From NCBI RefSeq assembly GCF_002949795.1, contig NZ_CP026692.1:1113501-1177500 (forward strand): DNA of 64,000 bases, in the 5' to 3' direction. The translations under genes were made by a program, and so were the position numbers. The notes below the pieces were generated by a model that did not search any database, had not been told where the DNA came from, and saw nothing but the letters and a program-made list of their open reading frames with translations. This DNA is from Nostoc sp. 'Lobaria pulmonaria (5183) cyanobiont' (GTDB taxonomy: Bacteria > Cyanobacteriota > Cyanobacteriia > Cyanobacteriales > Nostocaceae). How positions within the stretch are numbered: position 1 is the stretch's first letter; every line of letters starts with the position of its first letter. Shown in pieces: positions 27,236-36,685 of this stretch.

Positions 27236-27694
27236 TTATTTTATATTTTCAATTTCCTCTACTTGAAACTGATGAGTATCATCAAGGCTCCAACTTTTGA
27301 GTTCTCCAGCTTTGCCGTTTTGGACGGAAACTATTATATACGAGTATCCCTGCCAAGCGTATAGGCGATCGCATTCTGAGGGTATAGCAGGATGATCTGG
27401 GTGGGAGTGAAAAATGCCGATAATGTTCAGTGAGCGATCGCGTGCTTCCCTTTGTGTTTTTAACATAACTTCGGGTGCGATCGTATATTGCCGTCTCTTA
27501 CTTTCTGTTATACGTCCCCCTGGAAACTCAGCAGCCGCTTCTGTATTCCAAGCATTTTCTGTTGGCATGACTTCTACCACAGTTTTGCCCTCCTTAGCCA
27601 GATAGCCCAAAATTATACCACAGCACTCATCTGGGTAGGTGCTTTCGGCATAGGTGCGGATGGTTTGCAAATGTTCTTGGCTAAGTTGGATCAT
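27236..27694 (-). CDS. M67/JAMM metallopeptidase
   Basis: A 152-residue Mov34/JAMM protein. The zinc motif HSHPDHPAIPSECD (HxHPx7SxxD) is intact and the catalytic Glu is likely in TYPDECCGIILG. Bacterial JAMM peptidases of this type trim extra residues from MoaD/ThiS-like carriers to expose Gly-Gly, and the gene stands just upstream of moeB on the same strand. Start: ATG at 27694 (MIQLSQEHLQTIRTY) is preferred; a TTG at 27727 is possible. The region upstream is occupied by a short dispersed repeat (27739-27764). Confidence 0.92.
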   Translation of the reverse strand: MIQLSQEHLQTIRTYAESTYPDECCGIILGYLAKEGKTVVEVMPTENAWNTEAAAEFPGGRITESKRRQYTIAPEVMLKTQREARDRSLNIIGIFHSHPDHPAIPSECDRLYAWQGYSYIIVSVQNGKAGELKSWSLDDTHQFQVEEIENIK

Positions 27695-27738
27695 GTCTGC
27701 GTTTGTAATTATGGTAACTTCTAACAATTCTTGCTTAA

Positions 27739-27764
27739 TGCGTAGGCTAGCAAAAACCGCAGGC
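27739..27764. repeat. Short dispersed repeat upstream of the JAMM gene
   Basis: TGCGTAGGCTAGCAAAAACC followed by GCAGGC, inverted copy of the family at 2772 and 20659. It lies 12-45 bp upstream of the possible JAMM starts and may have displaced the native leader. Confidence 0.85.
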
Positions 27765-28003
27765 GATCGCAGCTTTAAAAAAAAACAAACAATATATGTA
27801 TGTTTTTATCACTCTTTCAAACATTTGCTTACTAGGTTCTACTTTCTTATTGCCTAGACCCCAGTAGAATATGAAGAATATACAAAGCTCAGTACTTGTG
27901 TATACATTTTTCAGCAAGTAATGTGAAGAGTATGCAAAGATGAGTATTTAAGTATAGACATCTAAGTATGATATTGACTTCACTAAAACTGTATTTAAAT
28001 ATT

Positions 28004-28141
28004 ATACCAATTCCAGAAAAGAATGAAACAGATGTATTGGTTGGGTTTTTCGTTTAACCCAATAAATACAAGACTTTGAAATGTTGGGTTTCGTCCCTCA
28101 ACCCAACCTACATCTGTAGCAATCATTTTTTAAATTGGTAT
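28004..28141. mobile_element. MITE-like element with ATACCAATT termini
   Basis: A 138-bp segment whose ends are imperfect inverted repeats of about 40 bp: left ATACCAATTCCAG..AGATGTATTGGTTGGG, right CCCAACCTACATCTG..AATTGGTAT. The centre contains a GTTGGGTTT/AACCCAAC stem. No coding capacity. It occupies much of the gap between the JAMM start and the RND operon end. Confidence 0.75.
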
Positions 28142-28265
28142 TATGTATGCAGCAAAACCCGCATTTTTTAGCGATCGCCTACTTTTGTGATCCCCCAAAG
28201 GGAAAATGGATAAAGTCGAGCGAAACGATCGCTTTACTCATGCTCGGTTTTACTAAAAACTATGA

Positions 28266-31200
28266 TTAACTTTTAACTGCTGGCAGATGCTTTTTTTTAG
28301 CTTTCTGATTTTGCATACTCAGCTTTTTCCGCCATGTCTCCATGTAAATGTAAAACACTGGAGTCAGATAGAGAGTTAATATCTGAGAGAACACCAATCC
28401 ACCAACGATCGCAATCCCCAAAGGACGACGCGCTTCTGAACCTACTCCTGTCCCCAAAGCAATAGGTAATGTCCCAATCAAAGCTGCCATCGTCGTCATC
28501 ATAATCGGACGGAAGCGAATCAAGCAAGCGGTATAGATGGCATCAAAGGAATTTTTTCCTTCCTTTCGCTGCGCTTCAATGGCAAAATCCACCAGCATAA
28601 TCCCGTTTTTCTTGACGATGCCCACTAGCAGGATAATGCCGATGAAAGAGTAAAGATTTAAATCAACCTGGAAAATCAGCAGCGTCAATAATGCGCCAAA
28701 ACCCGCCGAAGGCAGACCGGAAAGAATGGTGATTGGGTGAATGAAATCCTCATAGAGGATACCAAGAATCAGATAGATTACTAAAATAGACACCAACAAC
28801 AGCACGCCTAAATCGTTAAAAGACTGTTGGAACGTTTGGGCTGAACCCTGAAAGCTGGGGGTAATTGTTGAGGGTAACACCTCACTAGCTACTTGCTTGA
28901 TAGCATCGGTAGCTTGACTTAGAGATGTTCCTGGGAGTGTGTCAAAAGAGATAGTTGCAGAGGGGAGTTGAGCAACGTGAGTGACGGTGAGAGGGCCGAC
29001 ATTTTGAGTGATATTAGCGATCGCACTCAGAGGAACCAGTTGCCCAGTACTCGATTGCACATATAGTAGCGATAGGGCGCTAGGATCTCGCTGAAATTCC
29101 GGTTTTACTTCTAAGATTACATAGAATTGGTCATTTGGGGTATAAATAGTGGAAACCTGGCTAGAACCATAGGCAGAGCTGAGGGTTTGTTCAACTTGTT
29201 GGGCGGTAATGCCAAGAGTTGCGGCTTTGTTGTGGTCAAATTGGACTTGGATTTGGGGAGTGCTAAGTTGTAAATCGCTGTCAACATCCCGGAGTCCTGG
29301 TAGGGTTTTGACTTTATCTACAAGTTTCGGAACGTATTGGCGCAAGTCTTGTAAATTCAAACTCTGTAACGTGAACTGATAAGTAGAATTAGTTTGTTGA
29401 CCACCAATGGGAATGGCTGACGGAGAGCGGAGAAATGTCTTAATCCCAGTTGTACGTCTCAACTTGGGAGTTAGTTCTTGAATGATTTCGTCAGCACTCA
29501 GTTTACGTTGAGAACGTGGTTTGAGCCGAATCGTAATTCGCCCACCGTTGACTGAACCGTTCGGGCCACTTGCACCCACAATTGAGTCAACTGCTTCAAT
29601 GTTGGGATCTTTACGAATAATGTCAACAACCGTTTGCTGGTGACGCAGCATATCATCAAAAGAAATATCTTGCGCTCCTTTAGTGTTTGCCATTAGTTGT
29701 CCGGTATCTTCGGTGGGAATAAATCCTTTGGGAACGATGACGAACAAATAAACGGTCATTACCAGCAAAATGCCAGAACCAATAAGTGTCATCAGGCGGT
29801 ATTTTAAAACAGGCTTGAGCGTCCAATCATATCCCCGTAGTAGTAAATCAAATGCTCGTTCTGAGACTCGATACAGCAGATTTGGTCTTTGCTGATGTGA
29901 ACCTAGAAAGCGACTGCACAACATGGGAGTGAGACTGAGGGAAACAAAACCCGAAACCAAAATTGCCACAGCGATCGTCACGGCAAATTCATGAAATAAT
30001 TTACCGATTATTCCACTCATAAACATGATCGGGATGAACACCGCCACTAGGGAGAGGGTCATTGACAAAATGGTGAAGCTGATTTCCCTCGATCCTTTTA
30101 ATGCAGCGTCTAGGGGAGATTCGCCCATTTCCCGATAACGGACGATATTTTCCAACACCACGATCGCATCATCTACGACAAAGCCCACGGAGAGGGTCAA
30201 CGCCATGAGTGAAAGGTTGTCTAGGGAAAAACCCGATAGATACATGACAGCAAAAGTGCCAATAATCGCTACAGGTAGCGCCAAACTGGGAATTAGGGTA
30301 GCAGTTATGTCACGCAAGAATAAGAAAATCACCAAGACAACTAGACAAACCGAGAGAACCAAGGTAAATTTCACATCATTGACAGAGGCTCGGATTGTTT
30401 GGGAGCGATCGTACATAATCCCCATCTCAATGGATTTAGGAACTTGTTCGCGGAGTGTAGGTAAAAGTTTCTGAATGGCATCAACAATCTTTACAGTATT
30501 AGCTCCCGGCTGCGGCTGTACAGCCAGAACAATGGAATGGCGGTTTGTCACCTTCTGATCGCTATACAAATTCGAGACTTTGACATTTTGTTCGCTGTCA
30601 ATTACCTGTCCCAAATCCTGAAGCCGCACGGGCGCACCATTTTTGTAAGTTACAATTAGCTGGCGATAGCTGGCAGCATTCGTGAGTTGACCGTTCGCCT
30701 GAATTGTATAACTTTTGTAAGTGTTAGAGAGACTGCCGATTGGCAAGTTAACATTTCCCTGTTGAATTGCAGTTTTTACCTGATTTAAACCAATTCCCCG
30801 CGATGCCAACTCTCGCGGGTCAAGCTGGACGCGGACTGCATATTGCTGTTGACCAAAAACCTGTACCTGAGCAACACCATCAATCATCGAGATGGGCTGA
30901 CCAACTGTTATCTCTGCGTATTCATCTACTGTCGAGATTGGCTGTGTCTCAGAATACATATAGAGAAAGAGAATCGGTGAGACAGATGGGTTGACTTTGC
31001 GGTAGGTAGGCGGGTGAGGCATTCCGGCGGGCAGTTGTCCGGCTGCGGCTGAGATGGCTGCCTGCACATCTTTGGCGGCATCTTCCACTCTGCGGCTAAA
31101 GTCAAATTGTAGGGAAATGTTGGTGCTACCAGTTGAACTGGTGGAATTGAATGAATTGAGTCCGGCAATTTCGGTAAACTGTCTTTCTAGGGGTGCGGCG

Positions 31201-31388
31201 ACCGAAGATGACATTGTTTCTGGGGTAGCACCAGGGAGACTAGCAGAGACAGAGATAAAAGGATATTCAACGTTGGGTAGGGCACTGATGGGTAATAGTA
31301 GATAACTCATGAGACCGAAGATAAGGATACCCATCATTACCAAGGTGGTCATGACTGGACGACGGATGAAGAGTTCTGAAAGGTTCAT
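28266..31388 (-). CDS. RND efflux pump permease (second of the operon)
   Basis: A 1040-residue AcrB/MdtB-like RND transporter: MNLSELFIRRPVMTTLVMMG start, first transmembrane helix ~12-30, large periplasmic porter/docking loops and the GFVVDDAIVVLENIVR motif with the Asp pair of the proton relay in TM4, then AVTIAVAILVSGFVSLSLTPM and a second half ending FSQILTLYLTPVFYIYME. Drug-efflux (HAE1) type by length and motifs. It is 54-60% alike by eye to the preceding pump gene and probably forms a heteromultimer such as MdtBC. It is separated from the first pump by a 227-bp MITE-like element, so co-transcription may be weakened. Confidence 0.93.
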   Translation of the reverse strand: MNLSELFIRRPVMTTLVMMGILIFGLMSYLLLPISALPNVEYPFISVSASLPGATPETMSSSVAAPLERQFTEIAGLNSFNSTSSTGSTNISLQFDFSRRVEDAAKDVQAAISAAAGQLPAGMPHPPTYRKVNPSVSPILFLYMYSETQPISTVDEYAEITVGQPISMIDGVAQVQVFGQQQYAVRVQLDPRELASRGIGLNQVKTAIQQGNVNLPIGSLSNTYKSYTIQANGQLTNAASYRQLIVTYKNGAPVRLQDLGQVIDSEQNVKVSNLYSDQKVTNRHSIVLAVQPQPGANTVKIVDAIQKLLPTLREQVPKSIEMGIMYDRSQTIRASVNDVKFTLVLSVCLVVLVIFLFLRDITATLIPSLALPVAIIGTFAVMYLSGFSLDNLSLMALTLSVGFVVDDAIVVLENIVRYREMGESPLDAALKGSREISFTILSMTLSLVAVFIPIMFMSGIIGKLFHEFAVTIAVAILVSGFVSLSLTPMLCSRFLGSHQQRPNLLYRVSERAFDLLLRGYDWTLKPVLKYRLMTLIGSGILLVMTVYLFVIVPKGFIPTEDTGQLMANTKGAQDISFDDMLRHQQTVVDIIRKDPNIEAVDSIVGASGPNGSVNGGRITIRLKPRSQRKLSADEIIQELTPKLRRTTGIKTFLRSPSAIPIGGQQTNSTYQFTLQSLNLQDLRQYVPKLVDKVKTLPGLRDVDSDLQLSTPQIQVQFDHNKAATLGITAQQVEQTLSSAYGSSQVSTIYTPNDQFYVILEVKPEFQRDPSALSLLYVQSSTGQLVPLSAIANITQNVGPLTVTHVAQLPSATISFDTLPGTSLSQATDAIKQVASEVLPSTITPSFQGSAQTFQQSFNDLGVLLLVSILVIYLILGILYEDFIHPITILSGLPSAGFGALLTLLIFQVDLNLYSFIGIILLVGIVKKNGIMLVDFAIEAQRKEGKNSFDAIYTACLIRFRPIMMTTMAALIGTLPIALGTGVGSEARRPLGIAIVGGLVFSQILTLYLTPVFYIYMETWRKKLSMQNQKAKKKHLPAVKS

Positions 31389-31480
31389 GAGTTTTGTTCT
31401 CCCAGAAATGTGGTGGGGATGCGATCGCTAAATATATGGCAATAGTCTTGGGTTAAGGCTTAACTCTTTTTCAAAGGCAA

Positions 31481-31707
31481 TTTTTAAACGAACCGCAAAG
31501 GACGCAAAGAGCGCAAAGGAAGAAAAGGAAGAAATGCTTAACAGAACTGTGTTGAAATCTAATTTCAATATGAGTTTAATAAATGTGTGATGGGTGCAAC
31601 GGCTCTATCTCTGATTTCTAAACATCTCTAACGCCTCCTGAACTGCTTCTTGAACTTATCTATCTCTTGCTTTGCGTGCTTTGCGTCCTTTGCGGTTCGT
31701 TTAAAAA
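31481..31707. mobile_element. MITE-like element with TTTTTAAACGAACCGCAAAG termini
   Basis: A 227-bp segment bounded by inverted repeats of about 38 bp; both ends begin TTTTTAAACGAACCGCAAAG followed by GACGCAAAG. No coding capacity inside. It fills the gap between the two RND pump genes of the operon. Confidence 0.85.
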
Positions 31708-31715
31708 GTTGAACA

Positions 31716-34700
31716 TCACGATCGCCCACCTGTAAATGAGAAGACTCGACGGAACTTAACTTGACTGAGCTTTTTCCGCCATGATTCCATGTAGATATAG
31801 AAGACGGGAGTTAAATAGAGGGTCAATATCTGAGAAAACACCAGCCCACCTACAACTGCAATCCCTAGAGGACGGCGGGATTCTGAGCCAGCGCCAAATC
31901 CGATCGCTATGGGCAAGGTTCCCATTAATGCTGCCATCGTCGTCATCATAATTGGACGGAAGCGCACTAAACAGGCTTGATAAATTGCTTCAGAGGGTTT
32001 TTTCAATTCATTTCGCTGGGCTTCAATTGCAAAGTCCACCATCATAATCCCGTTTTTCTTGACGATGCCCACCAAGAGAATTATGCCGATGAAGGAATAA
32101 ACATTGAGTTCGACATGGAATATTATCAGCGTTAACAATGCCCCAAAACCTGCTGATGGCAAACCAGAAAGAATCGTAATTGGGTGAATGAAATCCTCAT
32201 AGAGAATACCCAGGATCAGATAAATTACTAAGATGGCGATCGCTAACAATAAACCCAAACTCGGCAGTGAACTTTGAAATACCTGGCTTGCGCCCTGAAA
32301 GCTGGTGCTAATGCTAGCAGGAATCACCCGATCGATCAGTTCTTCAATCTCTTGATTGGCATTTCCCAAGGAAACACCGGGAGCGAGGTTAAAGGAAATG
32401 GTGGCGGCGTTCATCCGACCGTTATGATTGACCATTAACGGGCTGACTCCCTGAGATAGTTTGGCGAATGTATTCAGAGGAACGGCTACTCCTGTGCTGG
32501 AGTTAATGTATAAAGTCAACAGAGCGTTGATATCTTGCTGAAACTGGGGTGCTAATTCCAAAATCACCTGATACTCATTGGTCGCTGCATAGATAGTTGA
32601 TACTTGGTAGGAACCGTAGGCATTTCTCAGGGTATTTTCGATTTGCTCGGCAGTAATACCATAAGTTGAGGCTTTATCGCGGTCAATATCTATTTGAATC
32701 TGGGAAGCAAATTGTAAATCGCTGTTAACATCCTGGAGTTCTGTCATCTCCTTCATTTTGAGCACAAGTTGGGGAACATACTCCTGCAAGGGTTTGACAT
32801 CAGAACTCTGAAGTGCTACTTGATAAAGTCCTGTGCTTTGTTGAGCGCCAATGGGTATCGCTGGGGGATTTTGTAAGAATACTTGGATGCCTGGAACAGT
32901 GGCGAGTTTGGTTCGTAAATTTTGCACGATTTCGTCAGCACTAAGTTGGCGCTGCGATCGCGGTTTTAACCGAATAAACAAACTCCCGGAATTGGCTGCA
33001 ACTGCTGCCCCACTGCCACTAGCACTGGCTCCCGCTCCGATATTGGAGTTGACTGCATCTACATTTGGGTCTTGGCGGATCAGGTTAGCAACTGTCTGCT
33101 GATGCTGGACAAGATTATCAAAGGACGCATCCTCGGCTGCTTGGGTAATGCCTGTAATTTGTCCGGTATCTTCGCTAGGAATAAAGCCCTTGGGAACTAC
33201 CACCAACAACCCTACTGTCACCGCGAATAGAACGACAGATAAAATCATCGTGGTGCGGTGATATTTTAAGACTTTTTTGAGACTCCAATCGTACATACCG
33301 AGGAAGCGATCAAATACATATTCGGAAGCTTGATATAACCGACTTTGATTAGCATGGTCTACAGGACGCAGAAAACGGCTGCACAACATCGGAGTCAGAC
33401 TCAAAGACACAAAACCAGATACCAGAATTGCGACTGCGATCGTCACAGCAAATTCATGAAATAATCGTCCCAGTACTTCACTCATGAACAACATGGGGAT
33501 GAAGACTGCAACTAAGGAAAGGGTCATTGACAGAATTGTGAAACCAATTTCTCTCGACCCATTTAACGCCGCTTCTAATGGACGTTCCCCCATTTCCATG
33601 TGACGGACGATATTTTCTAGCATGACGATCGCATCATCCACGACGAAGCCCACCGAAAGGGTCAACGCCATCAACGAAAGATTATCTAGTGAGTAGTGCA
33701 GCAAATACATCACGGCAAAAGTGCCAATCAGCGAAACGGGTAATGCCAAACTGGGAATCACCGTCGCCGAGAGGTTCCGCAAAAATAGGAAAATCACTAA
33801 GATAACTAGAGCGATCGTCAGAATCAACGTAAATCTGACATCATCTACTGAATCTCGAATTGACTGAGAAGCATCATAGAGAATCCCAATTTCCACGGAT
33901 GCCGGAATCTGGTCTTGCAAATTCGGGAGTAATTTCTTAATCGTGTCTACGACTTGTACCGTATTAGTTCCAGGCTGTCTTTGAATGGTAAGAATAATCG
34001 CGCGGGTATTGTTGTACCAGCTTGCTACCTTGTCATTTTCTACACTGTCAATAATCCTACCCAGTTGATTGAGATAGATGGGCATTCCATCTTTATAAGA
34101 CACTATCAACTGGCGATAAGCAGCCGCATCCTCAAGTTGCCCATTAGTTTGGACTGTAAAATTCTTGTGATTTCCCGAAAGACTGCCGGTGGGTAAATTG
34201 ACATTACCCTGTTGAATCGCCGTCGCCACCTGATCTAGCCCAATTTGCCGCGTTGCCAATTGCTGCGGATCGAGTTGAATTCGAGCCGCATACTTTTGGG
34301 AACCATAGACGGCTACCTGTGCCACCCCATTGATTGTAGATAGCTTTTGCGCCAGATAAGTCTCGGCATAATTATCTACCTGGGAAAGGGGCAATGTGGG
34401 AGAGTCCAGGTAAAGGTAGAGAATCGGTTGATCTGCGGGGTTAACTTTACTGTAGGTAGGAGGATTGGGTAAATCGTCAGCAATTTGCCCCGATGCTCCC
34501 GATATCGCGGCTTGCACATCCTGCGCTGCATCGTCAATGTTCCGACTCAGGTTAAATTGCAGGGTAATTTGAGTTTGTCCCAGAGTGCTAGTTGAATTAA
34601 GCGAATCGAGTCCAGCAATGCTGGAAAATTGCTTTTCTAAAGGACGGGCAACCGATGCTGCCATTGTTTCCGGGCTGGCTCCCGGTCGGGCGGCACTTAC

Positions 34701-34838
34701 CTGAATTGTGGGATAATCCACACTTGGTAAATCGCTGATTGGCAGCAAGCGATAACTCATGAAACCGAAGATCAAAATTGCCGCCATCACCAGAGTCGTC
34801 ATGATCGGGCGGCGAATAAATGGTTCTGAGAGGTTCAT
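31716..34838 (-). CDS. RND efflux pump permease (first of the operon)
   Basis: A 1040-residue RND transporter of HAE1/MdtB-MdtC type, equal in length to the next gene. Start MNLSEPFIRRPIMTTLVMAA; proton-relay motif GFVVDDAIVMLENIVR; repeated halves each with about six transmembrane helices and a large periplasmic loop. It overlaps the membrane fusion protein gene by 4 nt (ATGA), showing translational coupling. Together they should export hydrophobic compounds across the envelope with a TolC-like channel encoded elsewhere. Confidence 0.94.
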   Translation of the reverse strand: MNLSEPFIRRPIMTTLVMAAILIFGFMSYRLLPISDLPSVDYPTIQVSAARPGASPETMAASVARPLEKQFSSIAGLDSLNSTSTLGQTQITLQFNLSRNIDDAAQDVQAAISGASGQIADDLPNPPTYSKVNPADQPILYLYLDSPTLPLSQVDNYAETYLAQKLSTINGVAQVAVYGSQKYAARIQLDPQQLATRQIGLDQVATAIQQGNVNLPTGSLSGNHKNFTVQTNGQLEDAAAYRQLIVSYKDGMPIYLNQLGRIIDSVENDKVASWYNNTRAIILTIQRQPGTNTVQVVDTIKKLLPNLQDQIPASVEIGILYDASQSIRDSVDDVRFTLILTIALVILVIFLFLRNLSATVIPSLALPVSLIGTFAVMYLLHYSLDNLSLMALTLSVGFVVDDAIVMLENIVRHMEMGERPLEAALNGSREIGFTILSMTLSLVAVFIPMLFMSEVLGRLFHEFAVTIAVAILVSGFVSLSLTPMLCSRFLRPVDHANQSRLYQASEYVFDRFLGMYDWSLKKVLKYHRTTMILSVVLFAVTVGLLVVVPKGFIPSEDTGQITGITQAAEDASFDNLVQHQQTVANLIRQDPNVDAVNSNIGAGASASGSGAAVAANSGSLFIRLKPRSQRQLSADEIVQNLRTKLATVPGIQVFLQNPPAIPIGAQQSTGLYQVALQSSDVKPLQEYVPQLVLKMKEMTELQDVNSDLQFASQIQIDIDRDKASTYGITAEQIENTLRNAYGSYQVSTIYAATNEYQVILELAPQFQQDINALLTLYINSSTGVAVPLNTFAKLSQGVSPLMVNHNGRMNAATISFNLAPGVSLGNANQEIEELIDRVIPASISTSFQGASQVFQSSLPSLGLLLAIAILVIYLILGILYEDFIHPITILSGLPSAGFGALLTLIIFHVELNVYSFIGIILLVGIVKKNGIMMVDFAIEAQRNELKKPSEAIYQACLVRFRPIMMTTMAALMGTLPIAIGFGAGSESRRPLGIAVVGGLVFSQILTLYLTPVFYIYMESWRKKLSQVKFRRVFSFTGGRS

Positions 34839-36433
34839 GATTCACCTCCGCCTGACTTCGGGGATTCTCCCCCCCTTCCTCTTCTTGATTTCGAGGAATT
34901 TTCACCTGCATTTGAGTCATTGCGGCCGGTTTTGATGCGGATTTTGCTACCCGAAACGAGATTCGCTTGACCATCGGTAACAATTTTATCGCCTGGTTGC
35001 GGCCCTTTCTGAATTACATCTAGTCCATCAATGGTGTTGCTGACTGTAACTGGGACGTTTTGTACTGTCATGTCTGGCTTAACTACAAAGACAAACTGTC
35101 CATCCGGGCCATTCTGCACGGCTTGGGAGGGAACAACCGTTGCATTCGGTTCTTCGGTCAGCGTTAGCGTTGCGTTCACAAATTGACCAGGAAACAAGTT
35201 TCCTTGAGCGTTGTCAAATTGGCCAATCAGTTGAATTGTTCCCGTAGTGTTATCAACCGTATTATTGACAGATGTCAAAACACCTGGTGTCGGATGACCT
35301 TGACTATTGGGGAATGTGACATCTACCTTCAGCTTGCCATTGTGCATATACTTTTGCACCTGGGGTAGATTTGTTTCGGGAATGGAAAAAGCAACTTCAA
35401 TCGGGCGAATTTGGGTGATGGTAACAAGTGAAGTTGTGCTGCTAGTCGTACCAGACGTACTGTTGCTTTGCAGGGCGTTCCCCTGAGTCAACGAAGCACT
35501 GCTGTTGGCTTGCACCACATTCCCCTGAGTCACCGAAACATTCCCCGCGCGACCATCAATTGGGGCATAAATTTTGGCGTAAGACAATTGCACTTTCGCA
35601 TTGTCTAAGGCTCCCTGGTCTGAAACGACAACGGCTTGAGCATTAGCGATCGCAGCTTGATCACCCTTGACAACTGCACCAGCATTAGTCAGCGCCACTC
35701 GATCGCTTTTCAAAACAGCCTCAGCATTAGCGATCGCTTCTCGATCTGCTTGTAGGGTTGCTGTCGCCGATTTGCTGTTGGAAACGTATTGCTGTGCTTG
35801 ATCTAAACTAATCGCGCCCTTCTTGTACAACGTACTATAGCGATCGCTCTGTCCCTTGGCAAATTGTGCTTGGGCTTGATCCTTGGCCAACGTCGCTTGG
35901 GCTTGTCGCACCAAGGCTTGGTCTTTGATTAAAGTCGCCCTAGCTTGGTCTACCTGACCTAAATCTCTGGCTAATGTAGCTCTAGCTTGTTGTACTTGCG
36001 CTTGGTCTTTTACTACAATTCCTTGGGCTTGCTGAATTGCAGCAGCTTGCGATCGGTCATCCAAGGTAAATAAAAGTTGTCCCTTTTTCACATCTTGACC
36101 TTTCTTAAAATAAACTCCAATGATCCGTCCACTAGCTTCGGGTGTAATCGATACTGTAGACCCCGATTGCACATTACCGATCGCCTGCAATTGGATCGGA
36201 ACCGTTTTTTGTGTCACCATTGCCACAGTTACAGGTGTCACTTGCTGTTTATTACGCCCAGATTTTTCAGCTTTGTCTGATTTGGCTGCACCTGTATAAA
36301 TACCCAAAAAACCCAGCCCAGCCAGCAATATCACCCCCAAAATTACCAAACGAATCTTTTTCTTTTTTGGCGATCGCGGTAGCTCTGGTTTTATACTATT
36401 CTCAGTCAAATCGTTAGAAATATCATGGTTCAT
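34835..36433 (-). CDS. RND membrane fusion protein (HlyD/AcrA family)
   Basis: About 532 residues. One N-terminal transmembrane segment (KKIRLVILGVILLAGLGFLG), a lipoyl-like barrel split around a long coiled coil made of near-repeats (QAQATLAKDQAQ, QARATLIKDQAL, NAEAVLKSDRVAL; about 120-240), the KIYAPIDGRAGNVSV lipoyl half, and beta-barrel/MPD regions (VVPSQAVQNGPDGQFVFVV). The tail is low complexity (KSRRGRGGESPKSGGGES). The coiled coil looks expanded by repetition of ~15-residue units. The ATG at 36433 follows a GGGGG stretch. First gene of the efflux operon. Confidence 0.93.
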   Translation of the reverse strand: MNHDISNDLTENSIKPELPRSPKKKKIRLVILGVILLAGLGFLGIYTGAAKSDKAEKSGRNKQQVTPVTVAMVTQKTVPIQLQAIGNVQSGSTVSITPEASGRIIGVYFKKGQDVKKGQLLFTLDDRSQAAAIQQAQGIVVKDQAQVQQARATLARDLGQVDQARATLIKDQALVRQAQATLAKDQAQAQFAKGQSDRYSTLYKKGAISLDQAQQYVSNSKSATATLQADREAIANAEAVLKSDRVALTNAGAVVKGDQAAIANAQAVVVSDQGALDNAKVQLSYAKIYAPIDGRAGNVSVTQGNVVQANSSASLTQGNALQSNSTSGTTSSTTSLVTITQIRPIEVAFSIPETNLPQVQKYMHNGKLKVDVTFPNSQGHPTPGVLTSVNNTVDNTTGTIQLIGQFDNAQGNLFPGQFVNATLTLTEEPNATVVPSQAVQNGPDGQFVFVVKPDMTVQNVPVTVSNTIDGLDVIQKGPQPGDKIVTDGQANLVSGSKIRIKTGRNDSNAGENSSKSRRGRGGESPKSGGGES

Positions 36434-36685
36434 CAGAACCCCCAATGCATTTTAGTTAATTAAAAATCGTGAAATCCTTTACACCTCAACTCTAACTGAT
36501 AGCAATTTCATTTGAGAAGGCACATCTGAATAATTAGTTTTTTCCGGTTTGCTCAATGTCCCTTGTCAAATAATGATGATTTTGTCGATTTCAACTCAAA
36601 CAAATAATATTTTTAAATCATTTTTAAGTAATCATATTCAAAATATTTTATAATCTTAATTAAATACTTGGTTTTTTACCTATGT

